Source: Entamoeba histolytica HM-1:IMSS (lineage: Eukaryota; Evosea; Mastigamoebida; Endamoebidae). Taken from it: a stretch of DNA of 38,246 nt. The notes beneath the pieces were generated by a model, which saw only the letters and a list, made by a program, of their open reading frames with translations, did no database searches and was not told the DNA's origin. A program made the translations under genes and the position numbers. Positions 1 through 10,252 of the stretch are shown here, in pieces (the stretch's first letter is position 1; each line of letters opens with the position of its first letter). The stretch is taken from assembly GCF_000208925.1 (NCBI RefSeq), contig NW_001915017.1, positions 1 through 38,246 of the forward strand, read 5' to 3'.

Positions 1-176
1 TGATATGATTGTGAACAATATTTAACCTTTCTCATATAAAATGCACGAATTCGATGAATAGCATATTGTTTATGAACAACAGTTGGAGTATGTTTATTAG
101 TCCCACTAAGTACTACATCTTGTAATTCATTTGATGTAGGAACAGGCGTAATTTTTTTAAATGTATACAATGGCAT
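1..176 (-). CDS. NOG1: NOG1, nucleolar GTP-binding protein 1, N-terminal 58 codons (partial)
   Basis: NOG1 is a conserved nucleolar GTPase needed for 60S ribosomal subunit assembly. Read on the minus strand from an ATG at 176, the frame is open to the window edge and starts [18 protein letters not shown]. It continues with [23 protein letters not shown], which matches the NOG1 amino-terminal signature (TPTVIHK..Y.I.RIR.FYMRKVK). The GTPase domain lies beyond the window. On the coding strand an AAATTCA element (182-188) lies about 6 bases before the ATG. It resembles the Entamoeba initiator AAAAATTCA, and very short 5' leaders are normal in this genus. The identity is from family knowledge and the match is strong despite the short length. 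Confidence 0.9.
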   Translation of the reverse strand, partial: MPLYTFKKITPVPTSNELQDVVLSGTNKHTPTVVHKQYAIHRIRAFYMRKVKYCSQSY

Positions 177-181
177 GGTAC

Positions 182-188
182 TGAATTT
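182..188 (-). promoter_or_regulatory. Initiator-like element of NOG1
   Basis: On the minus strand this reads AAATTCA, matching the 3' part of the Entamoeba initiator consensus AAAAATTCA. It sits about 6 bases upstream of the NOG1 start codon, the distance expected for the short leaders of this genus. It is a short match in an A+T-rich background, so support comes mainly from position. Confidence 0.35.
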
Positions 189-448
189 ACTCTATTATCT
201 TTTTTTTTGTTTTAAGGGTAAATCTTTTTTCTTTTTCTTTTTTAAACCCTGTTTCTCTATTTTTATCTCGTTTCATATTTCCTTTTTTTTTTATTATTCT
301 TTATAGTTTCTTCTTTTGACGTTTTCCTTTTAACTTGTCTAATCTAACCTTTCAGTACTGTCTTTATGGAATTAGTGTTACGTCACATGAATTGTTGTTA
401 TTTTCTAGCATTTTGACTCTTCGCTATTTTGTCAATTCTTTAATCTTA

Positions 449-937
449 TTAAATCTTTCTTTTTTTAAAACAAACATGAAGCCGTGCAACACATTTAGTC
501 AAGTCATGATAAACATATTGTTTGATTGTTGATAAATCATTCACATTTCTCCCAGCATATAATGGAGATGATACTCCGCATTGTTTAAGTATTATCGTTG
601 CATTTGGTGTTATTTCTTTATTAGTCTTATTTAATTCTCCTAACATGACTTGAATTGATTGAAGTTGTTTGTTTAATCCATGTATTTGGTTTTGAAGAAA
701 TGTAATTTTTTCATTTTCTATTGTTTGGTGTCGTGCAATCATTGCTTCAAATTGAGTAGCAACACTTTCATGCCGTTTAGCAATCTTAACTAAAATATTT
801 CTGTCTCGAATAAGTTGGTTTATTGCTTTTGCCAGTGTGAGACATTTTTTGTCTATGACATCGTTAGTAGGATGGTTTTGTGTGTTACCATTTCTTTTTG
901 TTGGAGTAGTTTTTGAAGTTCCATTGTTATAGTTCAT
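449..937 (-). CDS. Small coiled-coil protein, function unknown
   Basis: This 162-residue protein is not a family I recognise. The first ~25 residues are polar (Asn/Thr/Lys-rich) and low in complexity. Residues ~30-115 are predicted by eye to be helical with heptad-like spacing of Leu/Ile (the segments KAINQLIRDRNILVKIAKRH and QNQIHGLNKQLQSIQVMLGE). The C-terminal ~45 residues are mixed and end in a basic FKKRKI. There is no signal peptide or membrane segment. The ATG at 937 is 150 bases from the divergent DENN gene start at 1088, so the two probably share an intergenic promoter. Codon use resembles its neighbours, which supports a real gene. Spliced alternatives were not excluded. Confidence 0.65.
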   Translation of the reverse strand: MNYNNGTSKTTPTKRNGNTQNHPTNDVIDKKCLTLAKAINQLIRDRNILVKIAKRHESVATQFEAMIARHQTIENEKITFLQNQIHGLNKQLQSIQVMLGELNKTNKEITPNATIILKQCGVSSPLYAGRNVNDLSTIKQYVYHDLTKCVARLHVCFKKRKI

Positions 938-1087
938 AATGACAAATTTTTTAATTTATTTGCTTAGGTCTGTTGCTTTTAGTTGGGTGTCTTTTCACTT
1001 CATATTGAAATATGATTAAAGAGGTGAAAAAAATAAAAAAGAGAGGATATTATCTCATCTTGAAAATTAACAAATCTCGAAAGTTGA

Positions 1088-4078
1088 ATGGTGATGAGAA
1101 GAACCTTCGTATTTAAAAAACAAAAGAGTGGTCTTCAAAATTCAGCAAATATAAGTGATTCACAAAACCTTCATCAACTCGGTATGGAGTTATCACGTGT
1201 TTATTGTCTCCAAGTAGCAGTTCATTCAGGAGAATTTCTCGAAGGTGAGACTGGAATTTATTGTGTATGTAAAATTAATGAAAAGAAATATAGGACAATG
1301 ACAACTGTTGGGAATAAGCCATCCTTTAATGAAACATGGAGTATGACTATTCCTGAAGATACAGTTCGTTTAACAATTGAAGTGTGTAAACATAATAAAT
1401 TAAATTCAAGACAAGTAATAGGAGTAGTGCAAGTATCATTAAAACGATTAGGAATAAATGTAGAAACAACAGAGAAGTATACAGTAGCATCATTTAATGG
1501 AAGTGAAATAGGGAAATTATTATTAACATTTAAACGTTTTTCAAGAGAGGATGAAAAAGAGTTAATAGGAGAGAAACCACAAAAAGCAAGATTCTCCTTA
1601 GTGTCTTCTTCTATGGAAGACCTTGAGTCACTTGTGAGTGATACATTATCAAAGAGTCCTCTTCATAGAAAAAAATTTATGCCACAACTTCCATCGGCAA
1701 AAGATAGAGAAACAGTTGAAGCATGTGGATTATTTTCAGCAGTGTTTACAGTTACAGTAGGGGATATTGCAGAAGACCTTCTTCATTTTATGAATAATGA
1801 ACAAGCAACATTTAACGACATAGAACAAGTAGGATTAACAGGAGTTATTACAAATTGTTATCCACCAAATAATGGAGGTAAAATAGTTCCATTAAATATT
1901 TGGAATTTTTGTTTTGGAGATGGGTTAAGAGTAAGTAGAACAAACAAAAATATAAGCGTTGTACCATTTGTTATGACAGATGCCATGGCTAATACCAAAT
2001 ATGCATGTTTCTTAATTGCTTATTTTAAAATTGAAAAAGAAATGATTAAAAAAATCCAAGAAATTATTCCAAAAACACCTGATGAGTTATATGCACCATA
2101 TGCTGTTGGAGTAACAAGTGATTTTCCATTACATACATTTATGAGGAAATGGTTAAAGTCATTATATGAAATAAATGTAGAAAATGATATGAAATTTACA
2201 GATTATTGTCACCAAGTAATTTTTATGACTGGAAAACCATCATTTGGAAATTTATATTCATATGATTTTGGACAATTAGGATTTAAGATTGAAATTCAAC
2301 TCCCTTGTTTAAATGGATTACCACCAATACCTACTAGTATTCTTCCATTATTTGAAATGATTGGAATTGATGGAGTACTTGCTGTATGGCTGGCATTATT
2401 AGAAGGTGAAAAAGTAATAATTACAAGTACATCAAAAACTGCATTAGTATATTCAATAGAAAATTTAAAATCATTATTATTTCCATTTGAATGGTGTAAT
2501 ATTTGTATTGATTCATTACCTTATTCGTTAATTGATTATGTAAGTTCTCCAATGACATATTTAATGGGAGTGCCATCAGAATATAAAGAAGATGTAGAAA
2601 AAATTATTAAAAATGAAGAAGTAGTGTATGTTGATTTAGACAGTGGAGTAGTAAAGTCAAAAGGAATAATAAGAGAAGTTCCAAAATTGATAAATACAGT
2701 ATATCATGAACTTAAAGATGTTTTTAATAAAAGAGAATATTCAAATGGCAATATTAATTCAGATATATTTGATGAAAAATATTATTTACATAAAAGTGAA
2801 GAATTTAATTGTGCAGTTAGAATTATATTATTTAAATTTATTAATGTTATGTTAAATGAATATAGAGATTATATTGGATATACTTGGATTGCAGATAAAG
2901 AGTCTGTAGTTTTTTCTTCAGAAGAATTTATTTATAATCAACCATCAGACAGAAGAGACTTCTTGAAAGCATTATTTGAATCTCAACACTTTTCATTCTT
3001 CCTTCAAAATTTCCCAAAAAGACATGACCATATATTTGAAGACTGGCAAATAAATAATATTTATTTGATTAATACTAATGAACTGATTCAAATGTATTCA
3101 AAAGAATATCATCCTATTACTTCAATTATTCAAACATCAACAGAAAAGAGTCTTGAAGTATCTCCAATTAATACATTAGTATTGGACTGTGGTAAACTTA
3201 AATCATTAAGAGTAAGAAATACTGTGGTTAATTCACAATTAGAACCAAAAATGTATCATAATCATTTAGAAGGATTTAAAAAACAAAGAGTAAGAGAAGT
3301 TTTTAATAATGATATAATACAATTTAGTGATATTCAAATTGGAATATTAGTAATGATGAATGAAGGAACAACAAAGAGTCTTGACACAGATTTGTTATTT
3401 AATTTTTTATCACAAGTTGAAGGAAGAAAAATATTTACACAACGACTAATGAGTAAATACACATCGTTTTGTATTAACAAAATGGAAGGTAGAATAAATA
3501 ATATAGTTTATGCTGTAATTGGTGATATTCTTCGACAGGAAGCAACATATGCATATTCTCAAAAAGACTATATGACACCACAACATATTATTGAATTATC
3601 TCAAATATTATATAAAATAGAAGGGAATCAAAAAATTAAATTAATTAATAGTTTAATTGAATTAGATATTTGGAATCAAATGGATGTATGGAATAATATG
3701 TTTATGAGATTAATGTGTATTGGAAAGTCGTCTATTTATCAGGAACAATATGGATTAGATCTTCCATCAAGATGGAACTTGTTTGACTCAAACCAACAAA
3801 CCCAATATAGAATTGCAGAAACTCAAGACTTTAAAAAAAATTTATCAACACTTTTAGATACAATGAAAATTGTTAGAGTAAATGATAAAACACTCAATCA
3901 ATTTGTTGGTTATATATTAAGCCAAATGAGGTTTGATGAAATATTTAGAAAAGAAATTGATAAATTAGTGAAAGAAAAATGTCCTTCTCAAAATAGCCTT
4001 ACAATTAATGATTCTAAAGAACAATTATTAGCTGATATGAGAAAATTGTATGACTCTGTGTATCTCACTGAAGATTAA
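1088..4078 (+). CDS. C2-DENN domain protein, probable Rab guanine-nucleotide exchange factor
   Basis: This 996-residue cytosolic protein has an N-terminal C2 domain at ~36-150 (beta-rich, with a W-S-M-T-I strand and a conserved KLLLTFKRF end). A tripartite DENN module follows. The upstream part (~255-360) carries YPPNN, FCFGDGLRVS and a FVMTD strand, followed by YAPYAVGVTSDFPL. The central cDENN (~395-535) holds the typical LPPIPTSILPLFEMIGIDG, then LAVWLALLEGEKVIITS, LFPFEW and SSPMTYLMGVP. The dDENN covers roughly 540-690. DENN domains activate Rab GTPases in membrane traffic, and C2 plus DENN suggests lipid-assisted recruitment. The C-terminal ~300 residues are helical with no recognised domain. 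The start could equally be the second ATG at codon 3. No intron is needed. Confidence 0.88.
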   Translation: MVMRRTFVFKKQKSGLQNSANISDSQNLHQLGMELSRVYCLQVAVHSGEFLEGETGIYCVCKINEKKYRTMTTVGNKPSFNETWSMTIPEDTVRLTIEVCKHNKLNSRQVIGVVQVSLKRLGINVETTEKYTVASFNGSEIGKLLLTFKRFSREDEKELIGEKPQKARFSLVSSSMEDLESLVSDTLSKSPLHRKKFMPQLPSAKDRETVEACGLFSAVFTVTVGDIAEDLLHFMNNEQATFNDIEQVGLTGVITNCYPPNNGGKIVPLNIWNFCFGDGLRVSRTNKNISVVPFVMTDAMANTKYACFLIAYFKIEKEMIKKIQEIIPKTPDELYAPYAVGVTSDFPLHTFMRKWLKSLYEINVENDMKFTDYCHQVIFMTGKPSFGNLYSYDFGQLGFKIEIQLPCLNGLPPIPTSILPLFEMIGIDGVLAVWLALLEGEKVIITSTSKTALVYSIENLKSLLFPFEWCNICIDSLPYSLIDYVSSPMTYLMGVPSEYKEDVEKIIKNEEVVYVDLDSGVVKSKGIIREVPKLINTVYHELKDVFNKREYSNGNINSDIFDEKYYLHKSEEFNCAVRIILFKFINVMLNEYRDYIGYTWIADKESVVFSSEEFIYNQPSDRRDFLKALFESQHFSFFLQNFPKRHDHIFEDWQINNIYLINTNELIQMYSKEYHPITSIIQTSTEKSLEVSPINTLVLDCGKLKSLRVRNTVVNSQLEPKMYHNHLEGFKKQRVREVFNNDIIQFSDIQIGILVMMNEGTTKSLDTDLLFNFLSQVEGRKIFTQRLMSKYTSFCINKMEGRINNIVYAVIGDILRQEATYAYSQKDYMTPQHIIELSQILYKIEGNQKIKLINSLIELDIWNQMDVWNNMFMRLMCIGKSSIYQEQYGLDLPSRWNLFDSNQQTQYRIAETQDFKKNLSTLLDTMKIVRVNDKTLNQFVGYILSQMRFDEIFRKEIDKLVKEKCPSQNSLTINDSKEQLLADMRKLYDSVYLTED

Positions 4079-4341
4079 GTATTTTTTTTGTTATTCAAAA
4101 TAAAGAAATTTTAATTTAAAAAAAAAAACGATAAAAATATACTAAAAAGAAAAAAAGAAAGAAATTATTAACAATATCTGATTTTTTGTTGATTTAATTA
4201 ATAAAAAAGAGTTATAAAAAACTATAAAAAGATTTTCATAAGAAAAAAGAAGCACAAAGAAATAACCAAAAGAAAGTTGAATTTTTTTTTAGAACAGAAC
4301 TAAAAGAATAACCAATCTCAATAACTTGATTTTAACATAAA

Positions 4342-7300
4342 ATGAATGTCCTTAAAATAAACATCCTTTTTCATATTGGACTATTGTATTTATTTATTTA
4401 TTGTTCAAACGCAGATGAGGGGATTGTATGTTATTGGAAAGAGAATAATACTTTTGTTCATTACCCATTAGGAGAAGATGGATGGGGATCACCAAATATT
4501 TGTGGAAAATATCCAACATCCATAGATGTTGAATGGTATGGAACAGACACATTAGGAGGGAATTATACAATTAAAAAAGGTACAGCTAATGTTGTAGGGG
4601 ACGACCATATAGAAATTGTACAAAAAGCACGATTGTCATGGGACAATACTGAAGAGTGTGATACATTTGTCAATTTTGAAGAAGGTCATGGACTTAATTC
4701 TATTGGATTAAATGAGTTAGGAAGACGATCACATTGGGTATTAGCAAATACACATTTACCTGATCCATTTGTTTTTACATTTGGAGTAAGAGAAATGGTT
4801 TGGTCGAATACTTTTTTAAACGTTACAAAGAATAGTGCAGTTTATATGTATACACAAGGTTATGAATTCTTTTATTTTACCAAAAACGAACCAGAAGCAT
4901 TTGTTCTTTTTAAAGTAATCAATGATTCATGGTTAGAGATTACAGAAAATACTAGACCATTTATACGAACTACAAGAATTAATACAACAGATAAATCATG
5001 TATTTATCAATTTTCAACGTATCAATTACAAGAGCCAGATGTAGATAATTCAGATTTTAAAATGATTTCAATTTGTCAAAGACAAGAAGTTCATAGATAT
5101 GTTCAATGTTTTTGGTCAAAAGGACAATTTACTGATTGTACATGTAAACCTGAAAAATCAGGTTCAGTTAAAACAAGTGATAATTTGAAATATCCTGATT
5201 GTCATTATCTTTCATATTTATTTGATCTTTCATTAAATATTGATAATACATACATTGAGTTTGATACAGTTAACACTACTACATGGTCAGATTTTCTTAT
5301 TCCACAAAGAATGGATTCATTAGTATTTAATTTAACAGCAGAAGGAAGTGAATATATTACAATTAATAATGATTTTTCATTACCAACTTTTGGATTTACA
5401 GTTTATGGAGGATTAAAAGTAAATGGTGTATTAACAATTGAAACATGTGCAGAATATTTATTTAATAAATTAGAGTTTAAAGACATAATTATTGATTCAT
5501 TAATAGATGACAATAGTATAGTATTTGCAGCAGAAGTTAGTTCAGAGTGTAGTAATAAATTAAGAGAAAAAAAGATATTACCAGCATGTGGTAATTCTAT
5601 TAAAAGATGGATTAAAACAGAAAAAGAAGTAGGATATGAGAATTGTGATTGTGATGTTAAAGATGAGACTTCATTTGAACAATTTGATTGTCTTCCTGTA
5701 TCATTAATGAAAGATAGTAAATTAGATTTAATAATGAAAAGAAGTCAATTTGATGGAGGAGAAAATGATAGATATTGGGAAAATATAATGTTCAGTGGAA
5801 ATGGTAATAAAACACTTAAAGGAAAAAGTCATCATATTAAAAAATGTACATTTAGTAGTGGAAGATCATATATAATAGATACAAATTTATATTGTGAAGA
5901 AGCTATTATTGAAAAATCTGTTAATCTTGATGTTCAAGGAAATATTGATATTAAAAATTTGATTATAGAAGGAAATTATCATAATTTTAATCAACAACCA
6001 ATTATTAATTTAAGTAATACATCTAAATTAACAGGTCTTAAATCAATAAACTTTCAAAGTATCACAGAATGTATTGAATTAATATTAACAAATAATAATT
6101 ATGATCAAATTGATACTAAAGAAATTGAATGTACGTATGGAAATGATGCATCTAAATGTAATATAATTTTAACAGAAAAATTATTTAGAATATGTCCATC
6201 AACAAATGAAAAATATGAGATAGAATGTGTTGTATATGGAAATAATGATAAAAAATGGTTTGAATATCCACAATGTCCATGTTTAGAACAAAATTGTACA
6301 ATTTTGGTTCCAACAGAAATAACACAAATGAAAAATGAAATAAAACAGACTAATTTCAATGGGAAAATAATAATAAAAGGAGATATTACATTTATTAATT
6401 TTGATGTATTTAATAATCTTATTGTTAATAATACAGAAAATAATAATATAATAAGTATTACTTTTCAAGGAAATAATACAGTAATTAATAATATTCAAGG
6501 AAATAATATTAAAGTAATTATTGAAGAAAGTGTTATTATTAATTCATGTACAATTACAAAATTATCAATAAAATCTTCAAATAGTATTAAATTAAATTAT
6601 GAAGATGTTAGTATTGATACAATTTATGATACAGAATTAAGTAATATTATTCTTACTTCTAAAGTTAAAAAACTTTCTGTTAATTCAATTCAAACTGATG
6701 AATATTTATTAAATAAACCATTAATTGAATTAGAAAATTCAAAAGATGAATTAGAAGTAACATCTGGAACAAAGTGTAATTATTCTAAAGTCTTTATGAT
6801 TACTAAGAAAAGAACAATTAAAGGAACAATAACACTTTCATGTGATAACCAAATAGCATTAATTCATGGAACGTCAATAATAAATAATAATGAAGAAAAA
6901 GAAGATGAAAAAAGAATATGTGAAAGAATAGGATTTAATAAACATTATTGTTATAATAATAACAATAATTATATTATTAATGAAGAAATTTTAGATACAG
7001 ACTATTCATGTCCTTGTAATATGAATAATGGAGTGTTTTGTATTATTGGTATATTATCAACTAATGAAGTGTTTAAATTAGATAAAAATATAAATGAATT
7101 AATTATTAAAGAATCAATAACGATTGAAATGGAAGAATCAATAATTATTTTAACTATTTTAGAAAATGATGTAAATATTAATATTAATGGTAATAAAAAT
7201 TTAATTCATGTAAATACAAGTACTTCTACTAGAATTTCTTTTTCAGGAACAGAAAATACTGTTAATATTTTAACAAATGGGTTGACATTAAAGCCAGTGG

Positions 7301-10170
7301 ATAGTAATTCGTTAATAGTTACTAATAGTGAAATAAATTACTGTACCATTTTATATTTTAATGAAGCACATTCTTTTGGTTGTTTAAAATGTGGAGATTA
7401 TATTCCAAATAATGGAGAATGTCCAAAACATAATATTATTACGAATTGTTTAAAATATATTAATAGTGGACATTGTGTAGAATGTAAAGAAGGATATTAT
7501 TTGGTTATTGATGAAAAAAATCAAATGCAATGTAATAAATGTGGAGAAGGTTGTTTAAGATGTACTTCTGATAGTTGCATACAATGTGTAGAAGGAAAAC
7601 AAATAGATGGAAATAAATGTACAAGTGTTAATGAAGATAATTGTGAGATATATAAAAATGAACATTGTTTAAAATGTCCAAAAGGAACATTTAGTCAAGA
7701 CTTACAACATTGTAAAGAAGAGTGTGATAATTCATGTGAATTATGTTATTCAGATAATTTAATGTGTCCAATTTGTAATACAAAAGAATTATATTTTATG
7801 AGTAATAATGAATGTCAATTAAGTGATTCTGCATTAAGTGTAAGTCATAAGAATGAAATTATATGTAAGAGTGGATATCATTCTTCATCTAATAGATGCA
7901 AAACATGTTCAGATGGATGTTTAGAATGTGATACAGAAAAATGTATTAAATGTGATGAAAATTATTTATTATCATCAGGAAAATGTTTAGATAATACTGG
8001 ATGTAATAAAATAGAAGATGGAAGATGTTTAAGTTGTAAAGAAGAAAGAAATTATTATAATATAGAAGAACATAAATGTATTGAAATAGATTCTGATTGT
8101 GAAATAATTGATTTAAAAGGTAATTGTATTGAATATAGAACAAATGAGAGATATACCAATAATATGAAAGAAAGTTTTATTCAAACAAATGAAGTAGAAT
8201 GTGTAATGAAAAATGGAGTGTGTAGAGTTTGTCCTGATGGTTATTATTCAAATAGAATAACTTGTGATAAATGTGGAGAAAAATGTATTAGTTGTAAAGA
8301 TAATACCAAATGTAGATTATGTGAAAAAGGATATAGTGTTGATGAAAATGGAAATTGTGTTAATACAACAATTCCATACTGTACTAATAAAATAGATAAT
8401 TTCTGTATTAGTTGTGAAAATGGATATTATCCTAATGGAATTACATGTGAACCATGTATGAATGGATGTATTACATGTATTAGTAAAGATAAGTGTCAAC
8501 GTTGTTCATCAGAATTTTTATTAAATAACGACAAATGTATTACAAAAGAAGAGGCAAAAAAAGATAAATGTATTTCAATAGGAACAAATGAATGTAGAGA
8601 ATGTGAAGAATCTTATTATATACAAGAAGGACAATGTGAGTCATGTGAAAATATTGTTACACATTGTTTAAAATGTAATCCAATGAAAGGGATTTGTATA
8701 ACATGTGAACATGAATATATAATAATTGATGGAAAGTGTATACATTATTCAGAAATGTCTCATTGTAAAGATGCATTAGATGGAAATTGTAATGAATGTG
8801 ATAATTGGTATGCATTAGCATATGATCGAAAAGGATGTGTAAGATATACATCAGGATGGAGTGTAGCATTAATAATAATAGGAATAACTTTATTTATTGG
8901 ATTAGTAATATTAATAATAATAATTATTATTATTAATTATAATAAATATGAAGAAAAAATCAAAATGAAGAGGATGAATGGAATTTTTGCATTAAGACAT
9001 TGTACTGTTACAATGATGAATTATCCTACTATTCCAACTATTTTAACTAATACTACTTTAATTGAATTCCAAGAAACAATGGAATTAAATAAAGAATATA
9101 CAAAAGGATTTTATATTGGAAATAAAGGAAAAAATCTAGTTGAAATATCATTTAAAATTAACAAAGACCAAAGGTTTAGAATAGAATTTTCACCAGAAAA
9201 ATTAATTTTACAACCAAATAAATGTTGTTATATTAATTTGTTATTTATGCCATATTGTTCATTTAATATTCAAATTCCATTTCAAATTATTATTGTTGAA
9301 GATAATATTAAAAAAGGAATATTAGACTTTAAATTTAGTGCAAATACGATTGAAAGTTATAATACTGATCCTAATTTAATTCAATATGATAAGGTATTAA
9401 GAGAAAATTATAATATTATTGTAACAAAAGGTTATTATAATACTACACCAGTAATAATTAGAAATATTGGTATGTTTAATTATACTGGTGATGAACAAAA
9501 AGAATATGAACAACCTCTGACGATTTTAGAAACATTAAATTCAAATAATTATATCAGTAATTATATTGGTAAAGTAATGTTATCTAATAGTAATTTAATT
9601 ATTACTGAATTTGCACCAATGGGAACGTTACAAGATATTATTGATAAAAAATTACAACTACCTCCTTTATTACGTTCTCGTATTATTCTTGACGCTGCAA
9701 AAGGAATAGCAGTTCTTCACTCAAAAAATTATTTACATTATAACATTAAACCTGCAAATGTTTTATTAATTACAGATGATTTAAATGAATGCTCTGTTGC
9801 TAAAATAACTGATTTTGGTTATCAATCAAATTATAAAAAATTTAATAATCATAAAATCGAAGTTGTTGATCGTCCTACTTATATTGCACCTGAAATTATG
9901 TCTGGTCAAAAATTTACTTCAAAGGCTGACATTTATTCTTTTGCTTTAACAATGTATGCTATTGATACTCTTACTAACCCTTATCCAATTAATGAATTTC
10001 CTTATCCTTGGTCTATCTCTAAATTTGTTTGTATTGGTAGAAGACTACCTCAACATCCAGAAATGGGAAAAGCTTTATATGATATTATTACTAATTCATG
10101 GGAACAATGTCCAGCAGATAGATTTTCAATAGATGAAGTTGTTCATGACTTAAAAAAATTACAAAATTAA
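4342..10170 (+). CDS. Transmembrane kinase (TMK) family receptor with CXXC-rich ectodomain and degenerate kinase domain
   Basis: This is a 1942-residue single-exon type I membrane protein. Residues 1-24 are a signal peptide. Residues ~25-1000 form a large Asn/Ile-rich ectodomain of repeated short strands. Residues ~1015-1500 are a Cys-rich region of CxxC repeats as in other Entamoeba TMKs. A hydrophobic helix at ~1508-1533 spans the membrane. A juxtamembrane beta domain (~1545-1665) precedes the kinase-like domain (~1680-1942). DFG (1824-1826) and APE (1849-1851) are kept. The VAIK lysine is replaced by Arg (VIIR, Arg1707), HRD is HYN (1799-1801, catalytic Asp replaced by Asn) and the glycine loop is not recognisable. 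TMKs are surface receptors of Entamoeba; this copy is probably a pseudokinase. From ~9640 on, codon choice becomes more C/T-rich than upstream. It converges on the LCAT gene 82 bases away. Confidence 0.92.
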   Translation: MNVLKINILFHIGLLYLFIYCSNADEGIVCYWKENNTFVHYPLGEDGWGSPNICGKYPTSIDVEWYGTDTLGGNYTIKKGTANVVGDDHIEIVQKARLSWDNTEECDTFVNFEEGHGLNSIGLNELGRRSHWVLANTHLPDPFVFTFGVREMVWSNTFLNVTKNSAVYMYTQGYEFFYFTKNEPEAFVLFKVINDSWLEITENTRPFIRTTRINTTDKSCIYQFSTYQLQEPDVDNSDFKMISICQRQEVHRYVQCFWSKGQFTDCTCKPEKSGSVKTSDNLKYPDCHYLSYLFDLSLNIDNTYIEFDTVNTTTWSDFLIPQRMDSLVFNLTAEGSEYITINNDFSLPTFGFTVYGGLKVNGVLTIETCAEYLFNKLEFKDIIIDSLIDDNSIVFAAEVSSECSNKLREKKILPACGNSIKRWIKTEKEVGYENCDCDVKDETSFEQFDCLPVSLMKDSKLDLIMKRSQFDGGENDRYWENIMFSGNGNKTLKGKSHHIKKCTFSSGRSYIIDTNLYCEEAIIEKSVNLDVQGNIDIKNLIIEGNYHNFNQQPIINLSNTSKLTGLKSINFQSITECIELILTNNNYDQIDTKEIECTYGNDASKCNIILTEKLFRICPSTNEKYEIECVVYGNNDKKWFEYPQCPCLEQNCTILVPTEITQMKNEIKQTNFNGKIIIKGDITFINFDVFNNLIVNNTENNNIISITFQGNNTVINNIQGNNIKVIIEESVIINSCTITKLSIKSSNSIKLNYEDVSIDTIYDTELSNIILTSKVKKLSVNSIQTDEYLLNKPLIELENSKDELEVTSGTKCNYSKVFMITKKRTIKGTITLSCDNQIALIHGTSIINNNEEKEDEKRICERIGFNKHYCYNNNNNYIINEEILDTDYSCPCNMNNGVFCIIGILSTNEVFKLDKNINELIIKESITIEMEESIIILTILENDVNININGNKNLIHVNTSTSTRISFSGTENTVNILTNGLTLKPVDSNSLIVTNSEINYCTILYFNEAHSFGCLKCGDYIPNNGECPKHNIITNCLKYINSGHCVECKEGYYLVIDEKNQMQCNKCGEGCLRCTSDSCIQCVEGKQIDGNKCTSVNEDNCEIYKNEHCLKCPKGTFSQDLQHCKEECDNSCELCYSDNLMCPICNTKELYFMSNNECQLSDSALSVSHKNEIICKSGYHSSSNRCKTCSDGCLECDTEKCIKCDENYLLSSGKCLDNTGCNKIEDGRCLSCKEERNYYNIEEHKCIEIDSDCEIIDLKGNCIEYRTNERYTNNMKESFIQTNEVECVMKNGVCRVCPDGYYSNRITCDKCGEKCISCKDNTKCRLCEKGYSVDENGNCVNTTIPYCTNKIDNFCISCENGYYPNGITCEPCMNGCITCISKDKCQRCSSEFLLNNDKCITKEEAKKDKCISIGTNECRECEESYYIQEGQCESCENIVTHCLKCNPMKGICITCEHEYIIIDGKCIHYSEMSHCKDALDGNCNECDNWYALAYDRKGCVRYTSGWSVALIIIGITLFIGLVILIIIIIIINYNKYEEKIKMKRMNGIFALRHCTVTMMNYPTIPTILTNTTLIEFQETMELNKEYTKGFYIGNKGKNLVEISFKINKDQRFRIEFSPEKLILQPNKCCYINLLFMPYCSFNIQIPFQIIIVEDNIKKGILDFKFSANTIESYNTDPNLIQYDKVLRENYNIIVTKGYYNTTPVIIRNIGMFNYTGDEQKEYEQPLTILETLNSNNYISNYIGKVMLSNSNLIITEFAPMGTLQDIIDKKLQLPPLLRSRIILDAAKGIAVLHSKNYLHYNIKPANVLLITDDLNECSVAKITDFGYQSNYKKFNNHKIEVVDRPTYIAPEIMSGQKFTSKADIYSFALTMYAIDTLTNPYPINEFPYPWSISKFVCIGRRLPQHPEMGKALYDIITNSWEQCPADRFSIDEVVHDLKKLQN
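8910..8937. repeat. 28-bp perfect palindrome inside the TMK membrane-segment codons
   Basis: The sequence is its own reverse complement over 28 bases (centred between 8923 and 8924; arms made of ATT/AAT triplets). It encodes part of the poly-isoleucine membrane helix of the TMK. The palindrome follows from alternating ATA/ATT isoleucine codons, so it may be a by-product of codon choice rather than a signal. Confidence 0.9.
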
Positions 10171-10252
10171 TTTTAATTCTTCTTATTAATAACATTTCTT
10201 TTATAAAACAACAAAAAAATAATAATAACAAATTGTTCATTGAAAACAAAAT

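Noticed and set aside
335..532. 65-codon plus-strand frame overlapping the small coiled-coil gene
   Set aside because: It overlaps the better-supported minus-strand gene and has no coding features of its own.
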